A DNA stretch of 64,000 nt from Chloracidobacterium sp. N. Its GTDB lineage: Bacteria > Acidobacteriota > Blastocatellia > Chloracidobacteriales > Chloracidobacteriaceae. Location: contig NZ_CP072642.1 of NCBI RefSeq assembly GCF_018304765.1, forward strand, positions 2,013,819-2,077,818. The letters are read 5' to 3'. A program made the translations under genes and the position numbers. This document shows positions 15,463 through 27,014 of the stretch, piece after piece. The notes beneath the pieces were generated by a model, which was not told the origin of the DNA, did not search any database, and worked only from the letters and a program-made list of their open reading frames with translations. Positions within the stretch are counted from its first letter, which is position 1; every line of letters starts with the position of its first letter.

Positions 15463-17758
15463 GCCCGGTGGGTAGCGGGGACGCTTCAGCCGCCGTTCGA
15501 CTGGAAGGCACTTCGGCGGCCGGAAACTCAAGGACGAACGTGGCCCCCCGTGGGTGGTTCGGCTCGTAGCGAATCGTGGCCCGGTGGTCGGCCAGAATAT
15601 GCGCGACAATCGCCAGCCCCAGTCCCGTCCCCCGTTCACGGGTCGAAAAATACGGCTCGAACAGGCGGTTGCGGGCTTCCGGCGGAATACCGACGCCGGT
15701 GTCTGAAACCCGCAACCGGACCGTCTCCCGCGCCGCTGCATACTCCGTGGTGATGCGAATCTCACCCCGCGCCGGTTTCTCACCGCTGGCCTCGATGGCG
15801 TGCAGGGCATTGTCAATGAGATTGACCAGACACCGCTTGATTTGTTCGGCATCGAGCAACACGGGCGGCAGGTTGCCGGCCAGCCCGGTGGTCAACCGAA
15901 TCCCGTCCAGCCGTTCAGCGTACAGGATAACTGTCCGCTCAACGATGTCATCCAGTGAACCCGGCGCAAGCTGGGCATCCGGGAGCTTGGCAAAACGCGA
16001 AAACTCGTCCACCAACCGCTGGAGCGTCGTCACTTCCCCAATGATGCTGGCCGCGCATTCCTCGACCGTTGCCCGGAGGCGCGGCAGATGCGCCGCCTGC
16101 CGCGCCACATTGCGCGCGATCCGCTCGGTGGAAAGCTGAATGGGCGTCAGCGGATTCTTGATTTCATGCGCCATGCGCCGCGCGACCTCGCTCCACACGG
16201 TATTCCGCTGGGCCTGCATGATGGGTGAAATGTCGTCGAGCATCACCACCACGCCGGTGATTTGCCCGCCGGTGTCCGAAAGCCTCGTGGCCGTCAGTGC
16301 CACCTGCATGGAGGGGCGGTCCGGCAGCCGGATTTCGGTTTCCAGGGTTGTCTGGGGCACCCGCCGGGCACGCCGCAGAAGCCGCTCGAAATCACCCCGG
16401 TTTCCCGGTGGCACATGCTGCAAGAACTCATCGCCCACAGCGGGCGTTGCACCCAGCATGTTGCAGGCAGCAGGATTGAATGTCGTCACCCGCCACTGCG
16501 TATCGAGTGAGACAATGCCGGTACACAGGCTCCCCAGAATGGTCTCGATGTAGCGGCGGCGCTCATCAAGTTGGGTCCGGTTGACGCGCAACTGCTGCGC
16601 CATGGCGTTGAAGGAATCCACAAGCACGGCCAACTCGTCCTGGGCTTCGACCCGCACGACGTAATCGAGATTCCCCTGCGCCACGGCTTCCGTCGCTTCG
16701 GCCAACGCCCGCAGTGGCACGATGACAAAGCGGGCCGTGGTGATGGCAAACCACATCGCGCCGAACATCAGGAAGAGCGTGACGAAGCCCAGAATCAGCA
16801 GGTAGTTGATCTTGAGCGTCCGCGATTCGGCCGCGAGGGTCGCCCGCTGGTTCGCCACCCGGGTCAGTTCGGCAATCTTCTGGTCGAGCACCGGCGGCAT
16901 CGTACGGACCACCACAAGCACATCTCCGGTCTCTCCGACCGGAACGGCCGCGGCGATGAAGGTATTCAGGTTCCTCTCCAGATGACCGGCCGGAAACGGG
17001 TCCGACCGCGCGCGCCGATGCAGGCCGGCGACGAAGCCCGGCGGCAGTTCGGTCCAGTCACCAAAAATGGTGCGGGGCTGTCCCTCCCGGTCCAGCCACT
17101 GGCCGGCTTCAATGCCGAGCGCCTGCGCTTCATCCACAAAAAGCTTCCGCGCCGGTTCCATTCGCGCGCTTTCCGGCAGCATTGTTCGTTCCGTCTTCCC
17201 CGGCGCTTTTTCGGTCGCCAGCCAGGACACCAGCCGGCGCCCGACGGCGCGCCCGTCATCCTGCAGGGAACGCATTTCGCGGGTCAGCACCAACCGCTGA
17301 ATGGCCACGGCGCTCTCCCGGTAGCGTTCGGCCGGAAGGTTGAACCACTTGTCAAGGCTGCGGTTCAACAGCCCGTAGGCAAAGAAAAACAGCATCAGCA
17401 GCGGCAGGGCGGAAACGATGAGCGAAGCCGTCACCAGGCGCGTCTGGAAGGACGTACCCAGGGTGCGCTGCCGCCGTTCCTGCTGCAACTTCATGACGTT
17501 GCGAATCAGGAGCGCCAGCAGGATGATGAGCGCCAGGAAGTTCAGCGCCGACAGCGCATACAGCATCAACGTCGCCGAAACATTGCGCGGCGCGAGAAAA
17601 GGCAGCACATTGAACGCTGACTGAACGACGAGCGCCCCCAGGAGTACGATGACGAGAATGAGCAGGGACAGCGTCCGTACCCGCCGCAGACGATAGGCGC
17701 GCAGCGCACGGGTCGCTTCCTGGGGGTTGACGATGCTCACCGGGTGCTCGGAAGACAT
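15440..17758 (-). CDS. NtrY-like membrane sensor histidine kinase
   Basis: A 772-residue kinase with the NtrY layout. Three hydrophobic helices lie near the N-terminus (about 29-50, 62-87 and 108-130), followed by a large periplasmic region and another membrane helix (about 318-342). A HAMP domain (about 343-397), PAS domain (about 400-510), HisKA domain with His531 (Met-Ala-His-Glu-Ile-Lys-Asn-Pro-Leu) and HATPase domain with Gly-Thr-Gly-Leu-Gly-Leu near 711 complete it. NtrY kinases usually pair with an NtrX regulator for nitrogen or envelope control; no ntrX is adjacent here. The last ten residues (Pro-Thr-Gly-Pro-Val-Leu-Pro-Val-Gly-Pro) are encoded by degenerate copies of the 17-bp repeat. 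Divergent from thiL. Confidence 0.92.
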   Translation of the reverse strand: MSSEHPVSIVNPQEATRALRAYRLRRVRTLSLLILVIVLLGALVVQSAFNVLPFLAPRNVSATLMLYALSALNFLALIILLALLIRNVMKLQQERRQRTLGTSFQTRLVTASLIVSALPLLMLFFFAYGLLNRSLDKWFNLPAERYRESAVAIQRLVLTREMRSLQDDGRAVGRRLVSWLATEKAPGKTERTMLPESARMEPARKLFVDEAQALGIEAGQWLDREGQPRTIFGDWTELPPGFVAGLHRRARSDPFPAGHLERNLNTFIAAAVPVGETGDVLVVVRTMPPVLDQKIAELTRVANQRATLAAESRTLKINYLLILGFVTLFLMFGAMWFAITTARFVIVPLRALAEATEAVAQGNLDYVVRVEAQDELAVLVDSFNAMAQQLRVNRTQLDERRRYIETILGSLCTGIVSLDTQWRVTTFNPAACNMLGATPAVGDEFLQHVPPGNRGDFERLLRRARRVPQTTLETEIRLPDRPSMQVALTATRLSDTGGQITGVVVMLDDISPIMQAQRNTVWSEVARRMAHEIKNPLTPIQLSTERIARNVARQAAHLPRLRATVEECAASIIGEVTTLQRLVDEFSRFAKLPDAQLAPGSLDDIVERTVILYAERLDGIRLTTGLAGNLPPVLLDAEQIKRCLVNLIDNALHAIEASGEKPARGEIRITTEYAAARETVRLRVSDTGVGIPPEARNRLFEPYFSTRERGTGLGLAIVAHILADHRATIRYEPNHPRGATFVLEFPAAEVPSSRTAAEASPLPTGPVLPVGP

Positions 17759-17858
17759 GCCGACTGAAAAACAATCCAGGTGGGATGCCGGTTAGTTGTA
17801 ACACAGCCGCGTCCTGACAACCGACCGGTTTTACCTTTGCCTGAACAACAACCGCGCC

Positions 17859-18881
17859 ATGCCTTCCGAACGGGATTTTCTCCGCCGTCTCCAGTCCGTC
17901 GCACGCCGTGGATGTCCCGACCTCCAGCTTGGGATTGGAGACGATGCTGCCCTCATCACGCCGCGCCCCGGACGCCACCTGGTCGTCATGAGCGATGCCT
18001 TGGTGGAGGATGTGCATTTTCGCCGGCGCTACGTACCGGCCGCGGCCATCGGGCACAAGGCATTGGCCGTCAACCTCAGTGACTGCGCTGCCATGGGTGC
18101 GACGCCCCGGTTCTGCCTGCTTTCCCTCGCCCTTCCGCCGTCGGCACAGCCGCTGGCCGAAGACATCGTACAGGGATTGCTGGCTCTGGCTGACCGGGTG
18201 CAGGTCAGTCTGGTCGGCGGAGATACCACGGCCAGCCCGCAGTCCATGTTTGTGGATGTATGCCTGATGGGTGACATTGCACCCGGCTGTGCCGTCACCC
18301 GCGCCGGGGCCCGGCCGGACGACTACCTGTTTGTGAGTGGAACCCTTGGCGCGGCTGCCGCCGCCCTTCAGGCGCTTGAGCAGGGAGCAGCGCCGCCCGA
18401 TGCGGCTTCCGAAGCCCGGTTTCTGTTCCCGGAACCGCGTCTCGAACTGGGCCAGCACCTGGCGGCACATGGCCTGGCCACGGCCATGCTCGACATCAGC
18501 GATGGACTGTCACTTGATCTGGCCCGGCTGTGCGAAGCCAGCCAGGTTGGCGCGGTGCTGGAGGCGGCGGCACTTCCCATTGCCCTGGCAGCCGTGGCGA
18601 TCAGCCCCGACCAGACAGCCGCGCACCGGCTGGCGCTCGACGGCGGTGAGGACTACGAACTGCTTTTTACGGTCTCGCCACAGCAGGCGGCAACCGTGGC
18701 CGCGCTGAGCGGCACGGCGGCGGTCGGCGGCGTTTCCCTCACCTGCATTGGACGCATCACGGCCGGCCATGACATCACCCTGCACATGGATGGAGAAATC
18801 CGCCCGCTTCCGGCGCGCGGCCATGATCACTTCGTGAGGCCCGGAGGTAGTGGCACAGGGACGGCCGCCACCTGGGCGTAA
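17859..18881 (+). CDS. thiL: Thiamine-monophosphate kinase
   Basis: ThiL phosphorylates thiamine monophosphate to the active cofactor thiamine diphosphate. The 340-residue product has the PurM/ThiL fold motifs: Gly-Ile-Gly-Asp-Asp-Ala-Ala near residue 26, Ser-Asp-Ala-Leu-Val-Glu-Asp-Val-His-Phe near 45, Gly-x-Lys-Ala-Leu-Ala-Val-Asn-Leu-Ser-Asp near 67 and Val-Gly-Gly-Asp-Thr-Thr near 118. These bind metal and nucleotide. Asp-Ile-Ser-Asp-Gly-Leu near 210 and Gly-Glu-Asp-Tyr-Glu-Leu-Leu near 260 complete the signature. ATG 17859 is used. The last 55 bases overlap the convergent glycosyltransferase gene. Confidence 0.95.
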   Translation: MPSERDFLRRLQSVARRGCPDLQLGIGDDAALITPRPGRHLVVMSDALVEDVHFRRRYVPAAAIGHKALAVNLSDCAAMGATPRFCLLSLALPPSAQPLAEDIVQGLLALADRVQVSLVGGDTTASPQSMFVDVCLMGDIAPGCAVTRAGARPDDYLFVSGTLGAAAAALQALEQGAAPPDAASEARFLFPEPRLELGQHLAAHGLATAMLDISDGLSLDLARLCEASQVGAVLEAAALPIALAAVAISPDQTAAHRLALDGGEDYELLFTVSPQQAATVAALSGTAAVGGVSLTCIGRITAGHDITLHMDGEIRPLPARGHDHFVRPGGSGTGTAATWA

Positions 18882-19618
18882 CCGCCCCGCTGCCAGCGCC
18901 ACGGGAGCAAAGCGACATCCCAGAACGGCCGCACGGAACGCCAGTTGAAACCGACCTTCGAGCCTTCCGCGTGATTCCACACCACCGGCACTTCGGCCAC
19001 CCGCGCGCCGATGTTTTGCGCCAGGTAGAGAATTTCCACATCGAAGGCAAAGCCCTGCACCTGCTGCGCCTGAAACACGGGCAGAAACACATCCCGCCGG
19101 AAGGCTTTGAAACCACACTGGGTGTCGGCGTACTTCAGTCCCGTCAGGACGCGCACGAAGCGGTTGAAGCACCGGCCGGCGAACTCACGCAGGGCGGACT
19201 GATGCACGCCAATCTGCGAATCCGGCAGGTCACGGGAACCGATGGCGGCTTCGTACTGCCCGGCGGTAATCGGTTCCAGCAGCTTGGGAGTTTCGGTCAA
19301 CGGTGTCGAAAGGTCGGCGTCCGAAAACAGCACAACCTGGCCGCGGGACGCCAGAAAGCCATGCCGCACACTGTAGCCTTTTCCCTGATTGCCCGGATTG
19401 GACAACACCTGCAGGGAAAGCCCCTGACGCGCAAAGGACGGGACAAGCTGCTGCACCACCGCCGCCGTTCCGTCCACCGAGCCATCATCCACGACGATGA
19501 CTTCCACACCACCGGCAAAATCCCGGAAGTAGGCCCCGACGCTTTCCAGCGTCGGGGCAAGACGGGCGGCTTCGTTGTAAGCCGGGATGACCAGGCTGAG
19601 GGATGGAACGTCTGTCAC
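18827..19618 (-). CDS. Family 2 glycosyltransferase, dolichyl-phosphate glucosyltransferase-like
   Basis: A 263-residue GT-A enzyme: Leu-Val-Ile-Pro-Ala-Tyr-Asn-Glu near the N-terminus, Asp-Asp-Gly-Ser at 44-47, a Gly-Asn-x-Gly-Lys-Gly-x-Ser-Val-Arg segment and Ser-Asp-Ala-Asp-Leu-Ser-Thr-Pro, which binds the metal and sugar nucleotide. The pattern resembles enzymes that load glucose or mannose onto a polyprenyl phosphate. There is no membrane helix. The start is GTG 19618, because the protein then begins just before the first strand and GTGA overlaps the stop codon of the aldolase gene, implying translational coupling. Longer upstream frames are not protein-like. The acceptor is unknown. Confidence 0.88.
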   Translation of the reverse strand: MTDVPSLSLVIPAYNEAARLAPTLESVGAYFRDFAGGVEVIVVDDGSVDGTAAVVQQLVPSFARQGLSLQVLSNPGNQGKGYSVRHGFLASRGQVVLFSDADLSTPLTETPKLLEPITAGQYEAAIGSRDLPDSQIGVHQSALREFAGRCFNRFVRVLTGLKYADTQCGFKAFRRDVFLPVFQAQQVQGFAFDVEILYLAQNIGARVAEVPVVWNHAEGSKVGFNWRSVRPFWDVALLPWRWQRGGYAQVAAVPVPLPPGLTK

Positions 19619-20667
19619 GCGATGGTCACTTCCGGGGCGAGATACACATCCTGGATGAGGTTGAGCAGCTTGACGCCATCGGCCATGGGCCGCTGGAAAG
19701 CCTTGCGCCCGGAAATCAACCCCATGCCACCAGCGCGTTTGTTGATGACGGCCGTGCGGACCGCTTCGGCAAAATCGTTGTCCCCCGATGCACCGCCGCT
19801 GTTGATGAGACCGGCCCGCCCCATGTAGCAGTTGGCGACCTGGTAGCGCGTCCACTCGATGGGATGGTCCGTCGCCAGCTCCGAATAGACTTTTTTGTGC
19901 GTCTTGCCGAACTTGAGGGCCTCATAGCCGCCGTTGTTTTCGGGCAGTTTCTGCTTGATGATGTCGGCCTGAAGCGTCACCCCCAGGTGATTGGCCTGGC
20001 CTGTCAGGTCGGCTGCCACGTGGTAGTCCTTCTCGGCTGTCTTGAAGGCAGCATTGCGGGTGTAGCACCACAGGATCGTCGCCATACCCAGTTCGTGAGC
20101 CGCTTGAAACGCCTCGGAGACTTCCTGAATCTGCCGGCTCGATTCGGGCGAGCCGAAGTAAATCGTCGCACCCACGGCCACCGCGCCCAGATTCCACGCC
20201 TGCTCGATGCGCCCGAACATCACCTGATCATATTTGTTCGGGTAGGAGAGAAACTCGTTGTGGTTGATTTTGACGATGAAGGGAATTTTGTGGGCATACT
20301 TGCGAGCGGCGAAACCCAGCACGCCGAAGGTTGTCGCCACGGCATTGCATCCGCCTTCGATGGCCAGCTTCACGATGTTGTCACCGTCAAAGTAGATGGG
20401 ATTGGGCGCAAAGGAAGCCCCGGCGCTGTGCTCGATCCCCTGGTCAACCGGCAGGATGGACATGTAGCCAGTCCCCGCCAAACGGCCGTGGTCAAAGAGC
20501 TGCTGCAAGCTTCGCAGCACCTGGGGTGAGCGGTCCGATGGGGTGAAGACCCGATCCACGAAATCCGGTCCGGGCAGGTGCAGGTGCTCGGCTGAAATGC
20601 CTTTCGCACGATAGGTCAGCAAAGCCTCGGCTTCGTCGCCAAGCAGGCGTTCAATTTCTCCAATCAT
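19615..20667 (-). CDS. fbaB: Class I fructose-bisphosphate aldolase (FbaB/DhnA type)
   Basis: The 350-residue product cleaves fructose 1,6-bisphosphate to two triose phosphates through a Schiff-base lysine, in glycolysis and in reverse in sugar synthesis. It matches the archaeal/bacterial type I (DhnA) aldolases, with the segments Leu-Pro-Val-Asp-Gln-Gly-Ile-Glu-His, Phe-Ile-Val-Lys-Ile-Asn-His-Asn and [10 protein letters not shown], the last being a phosphate-binding loop. Length equals the usual 350. The start is ATG 20667 because GGAGG (complement of 20678-20682) lies ten bases upstream; the longer frame adds an unlikely leader. The stop codon overlaps the start of the glycosyltransferase gene. 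Confidence 0.93.
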   Translation of the reverse strand: MIGEIERLLGDEAEALLTYRAKGISAEHLHLPGPDFVDRVFTPSDRSPQVLRSLQQLFDHGRLAGTGYMSILPVDQGIEHSAGASFAPNPIYFDGDNIVKLAIEGGCNAVATTFGVLGFAARKYAHKIPFIVKINHNEFLSYPNKYDQVMFGRIEQAWNLGAVAVGATIYFGSPESSRQIQEVSEAFQAAHELGMATILWCYTRNAAFKTAEKDYHVAADLTGQANHLGVTLQADIIKQKLPENNGGYEALKFGKTHKKVYSELATDHPIEWTRYQVANCYMGRAGLINSGGASGDNDFAEAVRTAVINKRAGGMGLISGRKAFQRPMADGVKLLNLIQDVYLAPEVTIA

Positions 20668-20768
20668 GACAGGAAAACCTCCGGGCAAAGATGATGCAAA
20701 CAGTCCACAGGAAAACCACCGAAGCCGTTTTGTATCACAAGTGCTAAACTGGGGCGCATAACTCCAGG

Positions 20769-20797
20769 TTGTGGGCCGGGCCTTCCGAATGTACCAT
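20769..20797 (+). promoter_or_regulatory. Candidate sigma-70-type promoter for the response regulator gene
   Basis: TTGTGG at 20769-20774 and TACCAT at 20792-20797 are separated by 17 bases, and the coding start at 20848 is about 50 bases downstream. Each box matches the consensus at 4 of 6 positions. Pattern only; no evidence of activity. Confidence 0.4.
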
Positions 20798-20847
20798 ACG
20801 GCGTACACTTCAACCTGAAATCACGAACTCAAAAGTGGTGACATGCC

Positions 20848-21555
20848 ATGACCGAAGCCGCCAAAACCAGTGTGCTGATTGTTGACGATGACCGGACGAT
20901 TCGCCTGACGGTCGGGGCTTACCTGAGTGGGCAGGGATTTACGGTGCTCGAAGCGGCCACCGGACGCGAAGCCATCGAGACCGCCACGAAGCACCGCCCC
21001 CAGGCCATTATCCTCGATGTCATCCTGCCGGACCTCGACGGACTCCAAATCTGCCGCCTGCTCCGTGAATGCAACATTCAGTCGCCGATTCTCTTTCTTT
21101 CGACCGACACCGAACTCGACACGCGGTTGCGGGGTTTTTCCTACGGCGGTGATGACTTCCTCACCAAGCCGTTCAACATGCTCGAACTCGGCGCGCGCCT
21201 TCAGGCAATTCTGCGGCGGCATACCATTGTTCCCGACATCGAGGAAATCATCGTCCGGGGTGACCTTTCCATTGATGTCATCCGGCGGCGCGTCATCCGC
21301 AACGGCAAGGCGATTGAACTGACGCCAACCGAGTTTCGCATCCTGCTCACCATGGCGCGCCGTCCGGGGCAGGTCTTTTCCCGTGACCGCCTGCTCGATG
21401 AGCTACAGGATGAAGAAGGCTATCTCCGCAACGTTGACCCGCACATTGCGCGGCTCCGGGCAAAAATCGAGCCCATTCCCGGCCGTCCGACCTACGTGCA
21501 GACGGTGTGGGGGCAGGGCTACAAGTTCGAGTACGCCAACGCCACCAACCCGTAA
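20848..21555 (+). CDS. OmpR/PhoB-family response regulator
   Basis: A 235-residue two-domain regulator. The receiver domain (residues 7-120) has the acidic triad Asp13-Asp14-Asp15 and phospho-acceptor Asp57. The C-terminal winged helix (about 135-230) includes the Glu-Leu-Thr-Pro-Thr-Glu-Phe-Arg-Ile-Leu recognition segment and the closing Val-Trp-Gly-Gln-Gly-Tyr-Lys-Phe. It should bind direct repeats in promoters after phosphorylation. No histidine kinase is adjacent, so it is an orphan here; the partner could be any kinase in the genome. It is divergent from the aldolase gene, across a 180-base intergenic region. Confidence 0.94.
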   Translation: MTEAAKTSVLIVDDDRTIRLTVGAYLSGQGFTVLEAATGREAIETATKHRPQAIILDVILPDLDGLQICRLLRECNIQSPILFLSTDTELDTRLRGFSYGGDDFLTKPFNMLELGARLQAILRRHTIVPDIEEIIVRGDLSIDVIRRRVIRNGKAIELTPTEFRILLTMARRPGQVFSRDRLLDELQDEEGYLRNVDPHIARLRAKIEPIPGRPTYVQTVWGQGYKFEYANATNP

Positions 21556-21637
21556 GCTCATCCTTCACACACCTGCCGGAACGTCGTAAAGCCGGCGGCC
21601 GGGATGTCATTGGCTGGCAGGACAGCCACGGTGAGTC

Positions 21638-22866
<1,229 letters not shown>

Positions 22867-22870
<4 letters not shown>

Positions 22871-25800
22871 GAATTCTCGCCATTCGCGGTCGTCATCTCG
22901 CCTCACTGACGGACTTCGCTATGTCCCTCGAACATGGACTGCTGGGGCGCGCCGGGCTGTTCGCCATCACGGGTCCGACCGGAGCCGGCAAAAGCACCCT
23001 GCTCGACGCGCTGTGTCTGGCGCTCTATGACCGCCTGCCCCGGATCAAGCGCAAACAAGGCGGCTACCAGGTTCCGGCCGGTACGGCCGATGATGTGGCG
23101 CTACCGTTTACCGACTGCCGGCACATCATCCAGCGCGGACAGCGCGACGCCTACGCCGAGGTGGACTTCCTTGGGTGCGATAACAAACGCTGGCGTGCGC
23201 GCTGGCAGGTAAGAGTGTCGCAGCGCAAAACCTCCCGGCAGGCGACCGGACCGCGTGCATCGGAAGTCGAGTTGTTTGAACTGACCACAACGGACGGCAC
23301 ATCACCGGGAAACAGCATCCGCAAAACCGAACACGGCAAGGAAGAAACCCTCAAGCTCATCAGGCAGAAAGTTGGCTTGAGCTACGAGCAGTTCTGCCGG
23401 TCGGTCCTGCTGGCACAGGGTGACTTTGCCGCCTTTCTCAAATCCAGCGCCGAAGAACGCGCCAGCCTGCTTGAAGCCATGACCGATACCCGGCTCTACA
23501 CGGCACTTTCCAAAGCCGCCCACGAGCGGGCCAAACGCGAAAAGGAAGCGCTGGAAGCGCTGAAACAACAGACGGGCTACCTCAATCCCCTTCCCGATGA
23601 GGAACGCTGCCGGATAGAAGCCGAACGGGAGCAACGTGCCGCGCAGTGCCGGGAAATTGAACGGCAACGCAGCGCCTACGAGCAGGCGCGGCAGTGGTAT
23701 GAACGGCATGACGCCTTGGAAGCCGCTTTTCAGAAAGCAAAAGCCGATCATGACGCGGCTCTTCAGGCGCGTCATGATACCGAAAGCCAGCGTGCGTACC
23801 TTGCCCGCCTTGACCAGGCGCATCGGCTGCGTCCCATGTATGAAGACCACTTGGCGTCTGACCGGGAGCAACAGCAGGCAGCGCGACAGGTTACTGAAAC
23901 AGCCGCGCGTCATGGCGCAGCCTGCCAGCACCTTGATGCCGCCCGCAGCCGCGCGGAACAGGCTGAAAAAGACCTTGCCTGTGCCAAGGCCGAGCGCACG
24001 GACTGGCAGCCGGCCATCGAAGCAGCGCGCGAACTCGATGTGAAACTTAATCAGGCCCGGCAGCAGGTTTTGGAAGCCGAACACCAACTCGAAGCAGCCA
24101 GGCAGCAGTTTCAGACGCAACAGCAGCAACTTGCGGATACCGAACAGGCGCAGGCACAGGCTGCGGAGTCCCTTGCCCAAATCGGCCAGTGGTTGGAAGC
24201 CCATTCGCACCTCCAGCCTGTCTCTGACCAGCATGAGCGTTGGGAACGCGACATCAGAGCTTATCTGGAGGCCCGAACCACACTGGCGCAACTGGAAGAA
24301 CAGGCAGCCAGACTGACCACCGACCTCCAGCGCGGCAAAACCGAAATGATGCATGCTCGCCAGGCGCTTCAGAACGCGGAAGCACAGCTTGCGGACGACC
24401 GGCAGGCATTGCAACGCGCCACCCAGCACCTTGAACATCTCACTCGCACCCAATCGCCCGACGCACGGCGTGAGGCACGCTGCCGGCTTGATGAGCAACG
24501 CGCGACACTGAATGCACTCCACAATCTGGTTGAAGCGGCCCACAAAGCTGAACGCGAATGTGCGGAAGCCGCGCAGGAAGCGGAAGCGGCCCGAACGGCG
24601 CTGGACACCTTGCAGCACGACGACAACCAATATGTGCACCAGCAGGCCGCGCTGGAAACTGCACTCACCGAACGCCTTCAGGAACTCCGTCTGGCGGAGG
24701 CCGCCGAGGAGCTGGCCGCCCGCCGTCCCGATTTGCTTGCTCCCGGTCAGCCCTGCCCGCTTTGCGGCTCCACTGAACATCCCGACGCCGACAAACCGGC
24801 CCCGCCCGGTGATCTCGTCGCCCGTGTCAGAGCCGAAGTCGAAGCCCTCCAACAGCAGTGCGCTGCCTGCTCGCAGGTTGTACTGGAACTGGAACGCAGG
24901 ATGGCGGCTGAAGAAACCCGGCTGGAGGCCGCGCGCCAGCGCCATGACAGGGCAACGCAGGAAAAAGAAAGCCGCCTGGCAGACTGGGCACAGCAACGGA
25001 GTCCAAACCTGCCCGATTCACCACTGGCGCCGGAAACCAGGCCGATGCTCGACGCGGCTTCCAAACGGCTCGCAGAAGAACAACGCCAGCTTGAAGCGGA
25101 AGAACACGCATGTGAAGCCGTGCGCCGGCAACGGGATGCGGCACAACAGGCCGTTGACCGAAGCCAGGAACAACACCGCCAGGCACAGGAAACGTACCGG
25201 CAGGCTGAAAATGCCCTGCAACAGGTGAGAAATGCCCTGGAGACATGCCAAACCAGGTATGAAACCTACGAACAGCAACTTCGCCGGTACGTTCAGGAAC
25301 TCGCCACGGTCTTTTCGGGCACCCCCAACTGGCAGGCGCAACTTGACGCCGACGCCGACACTTTTCTCAAACAGGCCGGAAACGACGCCACCGCATGGAA
25401 AGCCAACGTTCAGGCCCGACAGGCAGCCACGGCGCAACTTCAGGAAATCGAACGCCGGATAGCTGCCCACCAATCCGCCCTTGCCGCGGCACAAACCCGG
25501 CTGGAGCAGGCTGAACAGGACGCCTCTGCCAGAACGGCCGCATGCCAAGACCTTGAGATGCGCCGCGCCGCGCAGCTTGGCGGCCAATCTACCGAAGAAT
25601 TCTGCCGGAGACTCGATGATGCCATAGCGCAGGCCGAACGCGCTTTCCATGACGCGCGTCAGGCGCTTGCCGCCGCCGAACGTGAGGAAGCCCAGGCCAC
25701 GGCTGATCACCGGGCGGCTGAGAAACGTCACCGCGAAAAAGCCACGGCGGCTGAAGCCGCCCGCCAGGCGCTCGATGCCGGACTGACCGAAGCCGGCCTG

Positions 25801-26631
25801 TCTGAAGCGGAGCTGAATGACCTGCTGGCTGTTTCCGAAGCCGAACAGCAGCAACTGCGGGAGCATATCGCGGCGCTCGATGAGCGGGTCAGACAGACGG
25901 CAACCGTGTTGGACACCAGGTGGAAGGAACTCGAAGCCCACCAGGCGTCAGCACCACCGGACATCAGTCGGGAGGACATCCAGGCAAATCTTCCGGCCCT
26001 TGCAGAGCAGCTCCGCAACCAGCACCAGACCATTGGGGCGCTGGATGAAAAGCTCAGGCAGGATGCGGAGACCCGCCAACGCCAGGCGGCGCTGGCCGCG
26101 GAGATTGAGGCGCAGGAAAAGATTTACCGCCACTGGGCCGATCTGGATGACGTCATTGGCGCAGCCGACGGCAAAACCTTCCGCCTGTTCGTCCAGGACC
26201 TTCAGTTCCAAACCCTGCTCGGCCACGCCAACGATTATCTGCGGCGGCTGCGCCAGCGGTATCGCCTGCAGTCCGTCAAGGGTGCCAGTCTGGAACTCCA
26301 GGTACTCGACCACGACCTGGCCGATACCGTACGCCCGATCAGCACGCTTTCGGGCGGCGAGACCTTTCTGGTTTCACTGGCGCTTGCCCTGGGATTGGCG
26401 GCGATGTCGGCCAACAAGGTCACGGTCAAATCCCTTTTCATAGACGAAGGTTTTGGCACGCTCGATCCCCAGTCGCTTGAAGCCGCACTGGGCATGCTGG
26501 ACGAACTGCAAGCCACCGGGTGCCAGATTGGCATCATTTCCCACATCCCGGAACTTGCCGAGCGGATTGGCTACCGCATTGCGGTGACACCCAACGGGCG
26601 TGGCACGAGTCAGGTTGCCGTACTTGCCTGA
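22867..26631 (+). CDS. sbcC: SbcC/Rad50-type ATPase subunit
   Basis: A 1254-residue SMC-like ATPase that partners SbcD. The N-terminal Walker A is Gly-Pro-Thr-Gly-Ala-Gly-Lys-Ser (36-43). Two very long Glu/Gln/Arg/Ala-rich coiled-coil arms flank the zinc hook Cys630-Pro-Leu-Cys633. The C-terminal ABC signature Leu-Ser-Gly-Gly-Glu is near residue 1160 and Walker B (Leu-Phe-Ile-Asp-Glu-Gly-Phe-Gly-Thr-Leu-Asp) near 1190. The hook dimerises two complexes through zinc; ATP binding clamps DNA. The arm repeats make the antisense strand look open over long stretches, but those frames lack any motif. Confidence 0.96.
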
Positions 26632-26690
26632 GCCGGGGCATGATCGCGCGGTCATTCCCAAAATGTGCCTGCAAGGAGACAGCCCGCGCC

Positions 26691-27014
26691 ATGCTGACAC
26701 CGGAACAACAAGCCCAGTACAACGCCCTGCTGCTGAAGCAGTACAAGGGCACGCTTACCGCCGAGGAGCAGGCAGAGCTGGAAGCTCTCCAGTTGCTGCG
26801 GGACGCGCCAGATACCGCACCGACCGCGGCCAACATAGCCAACCTGCCGCCCCATCTGGCGCGTTTTGCCGGTGAAGTGGACCTTCTGGAAGCCGACCTG
26901 GCGGACATGTCCGGCAAAATTGGCGGACGCAGCGCCCTTGCCGAAGCCAAAACCAGGATGGGAGAAACCGCCACGGATGCTGCCCGGAAACCAGAAGACG
27001 ATGGCGCACATTGA
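26691..27014 (+). CDS. Small helical protein of unknown function, overlapping kdsD
   Basis: A 107-residue, Ala/Leu/Glu/Gln-rich, probably all-helical protein with no recognised domain. It opens with Leu-Thr-Pro-Glu-Gln-Gln-Ala-Gln-Tyr-Asn-Ala-Leu and contains Leu-Thr-Ala-Glu-Glu-Gln-Ala-Glu-Leu-Glu. ATG 26691 is preferred over upstream starts because AAGGAG (26673-26678) precedes it, though with a long 12-base spacer, and because the upstream frame overlaps sbcC. Its last 14 bases overlap the start of kdsD, which suggests coupled translation. It may be expressed mainly to couple or regulate kdsD (inference). Confidence 0.6.
   Translation: MLTPEQQAQYNALLLKQYKGTLTAEEQAELEALQLLRDAPDTAPTAANIANLPPHLARFAGEVDLLEADLADMSGKIGGRSALAEAKTRMGETATDAARKPEDDGAH

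Noticed and set aside
23302-24996. Long open frame (564 codons) on the strand opposite sbcC
   Set aside because: It lies wholly inside sbcC, has no motif or ribosome binding site, and its composition mirrors the Glu/Gln/Ala-rich coiled coil of the real gene.
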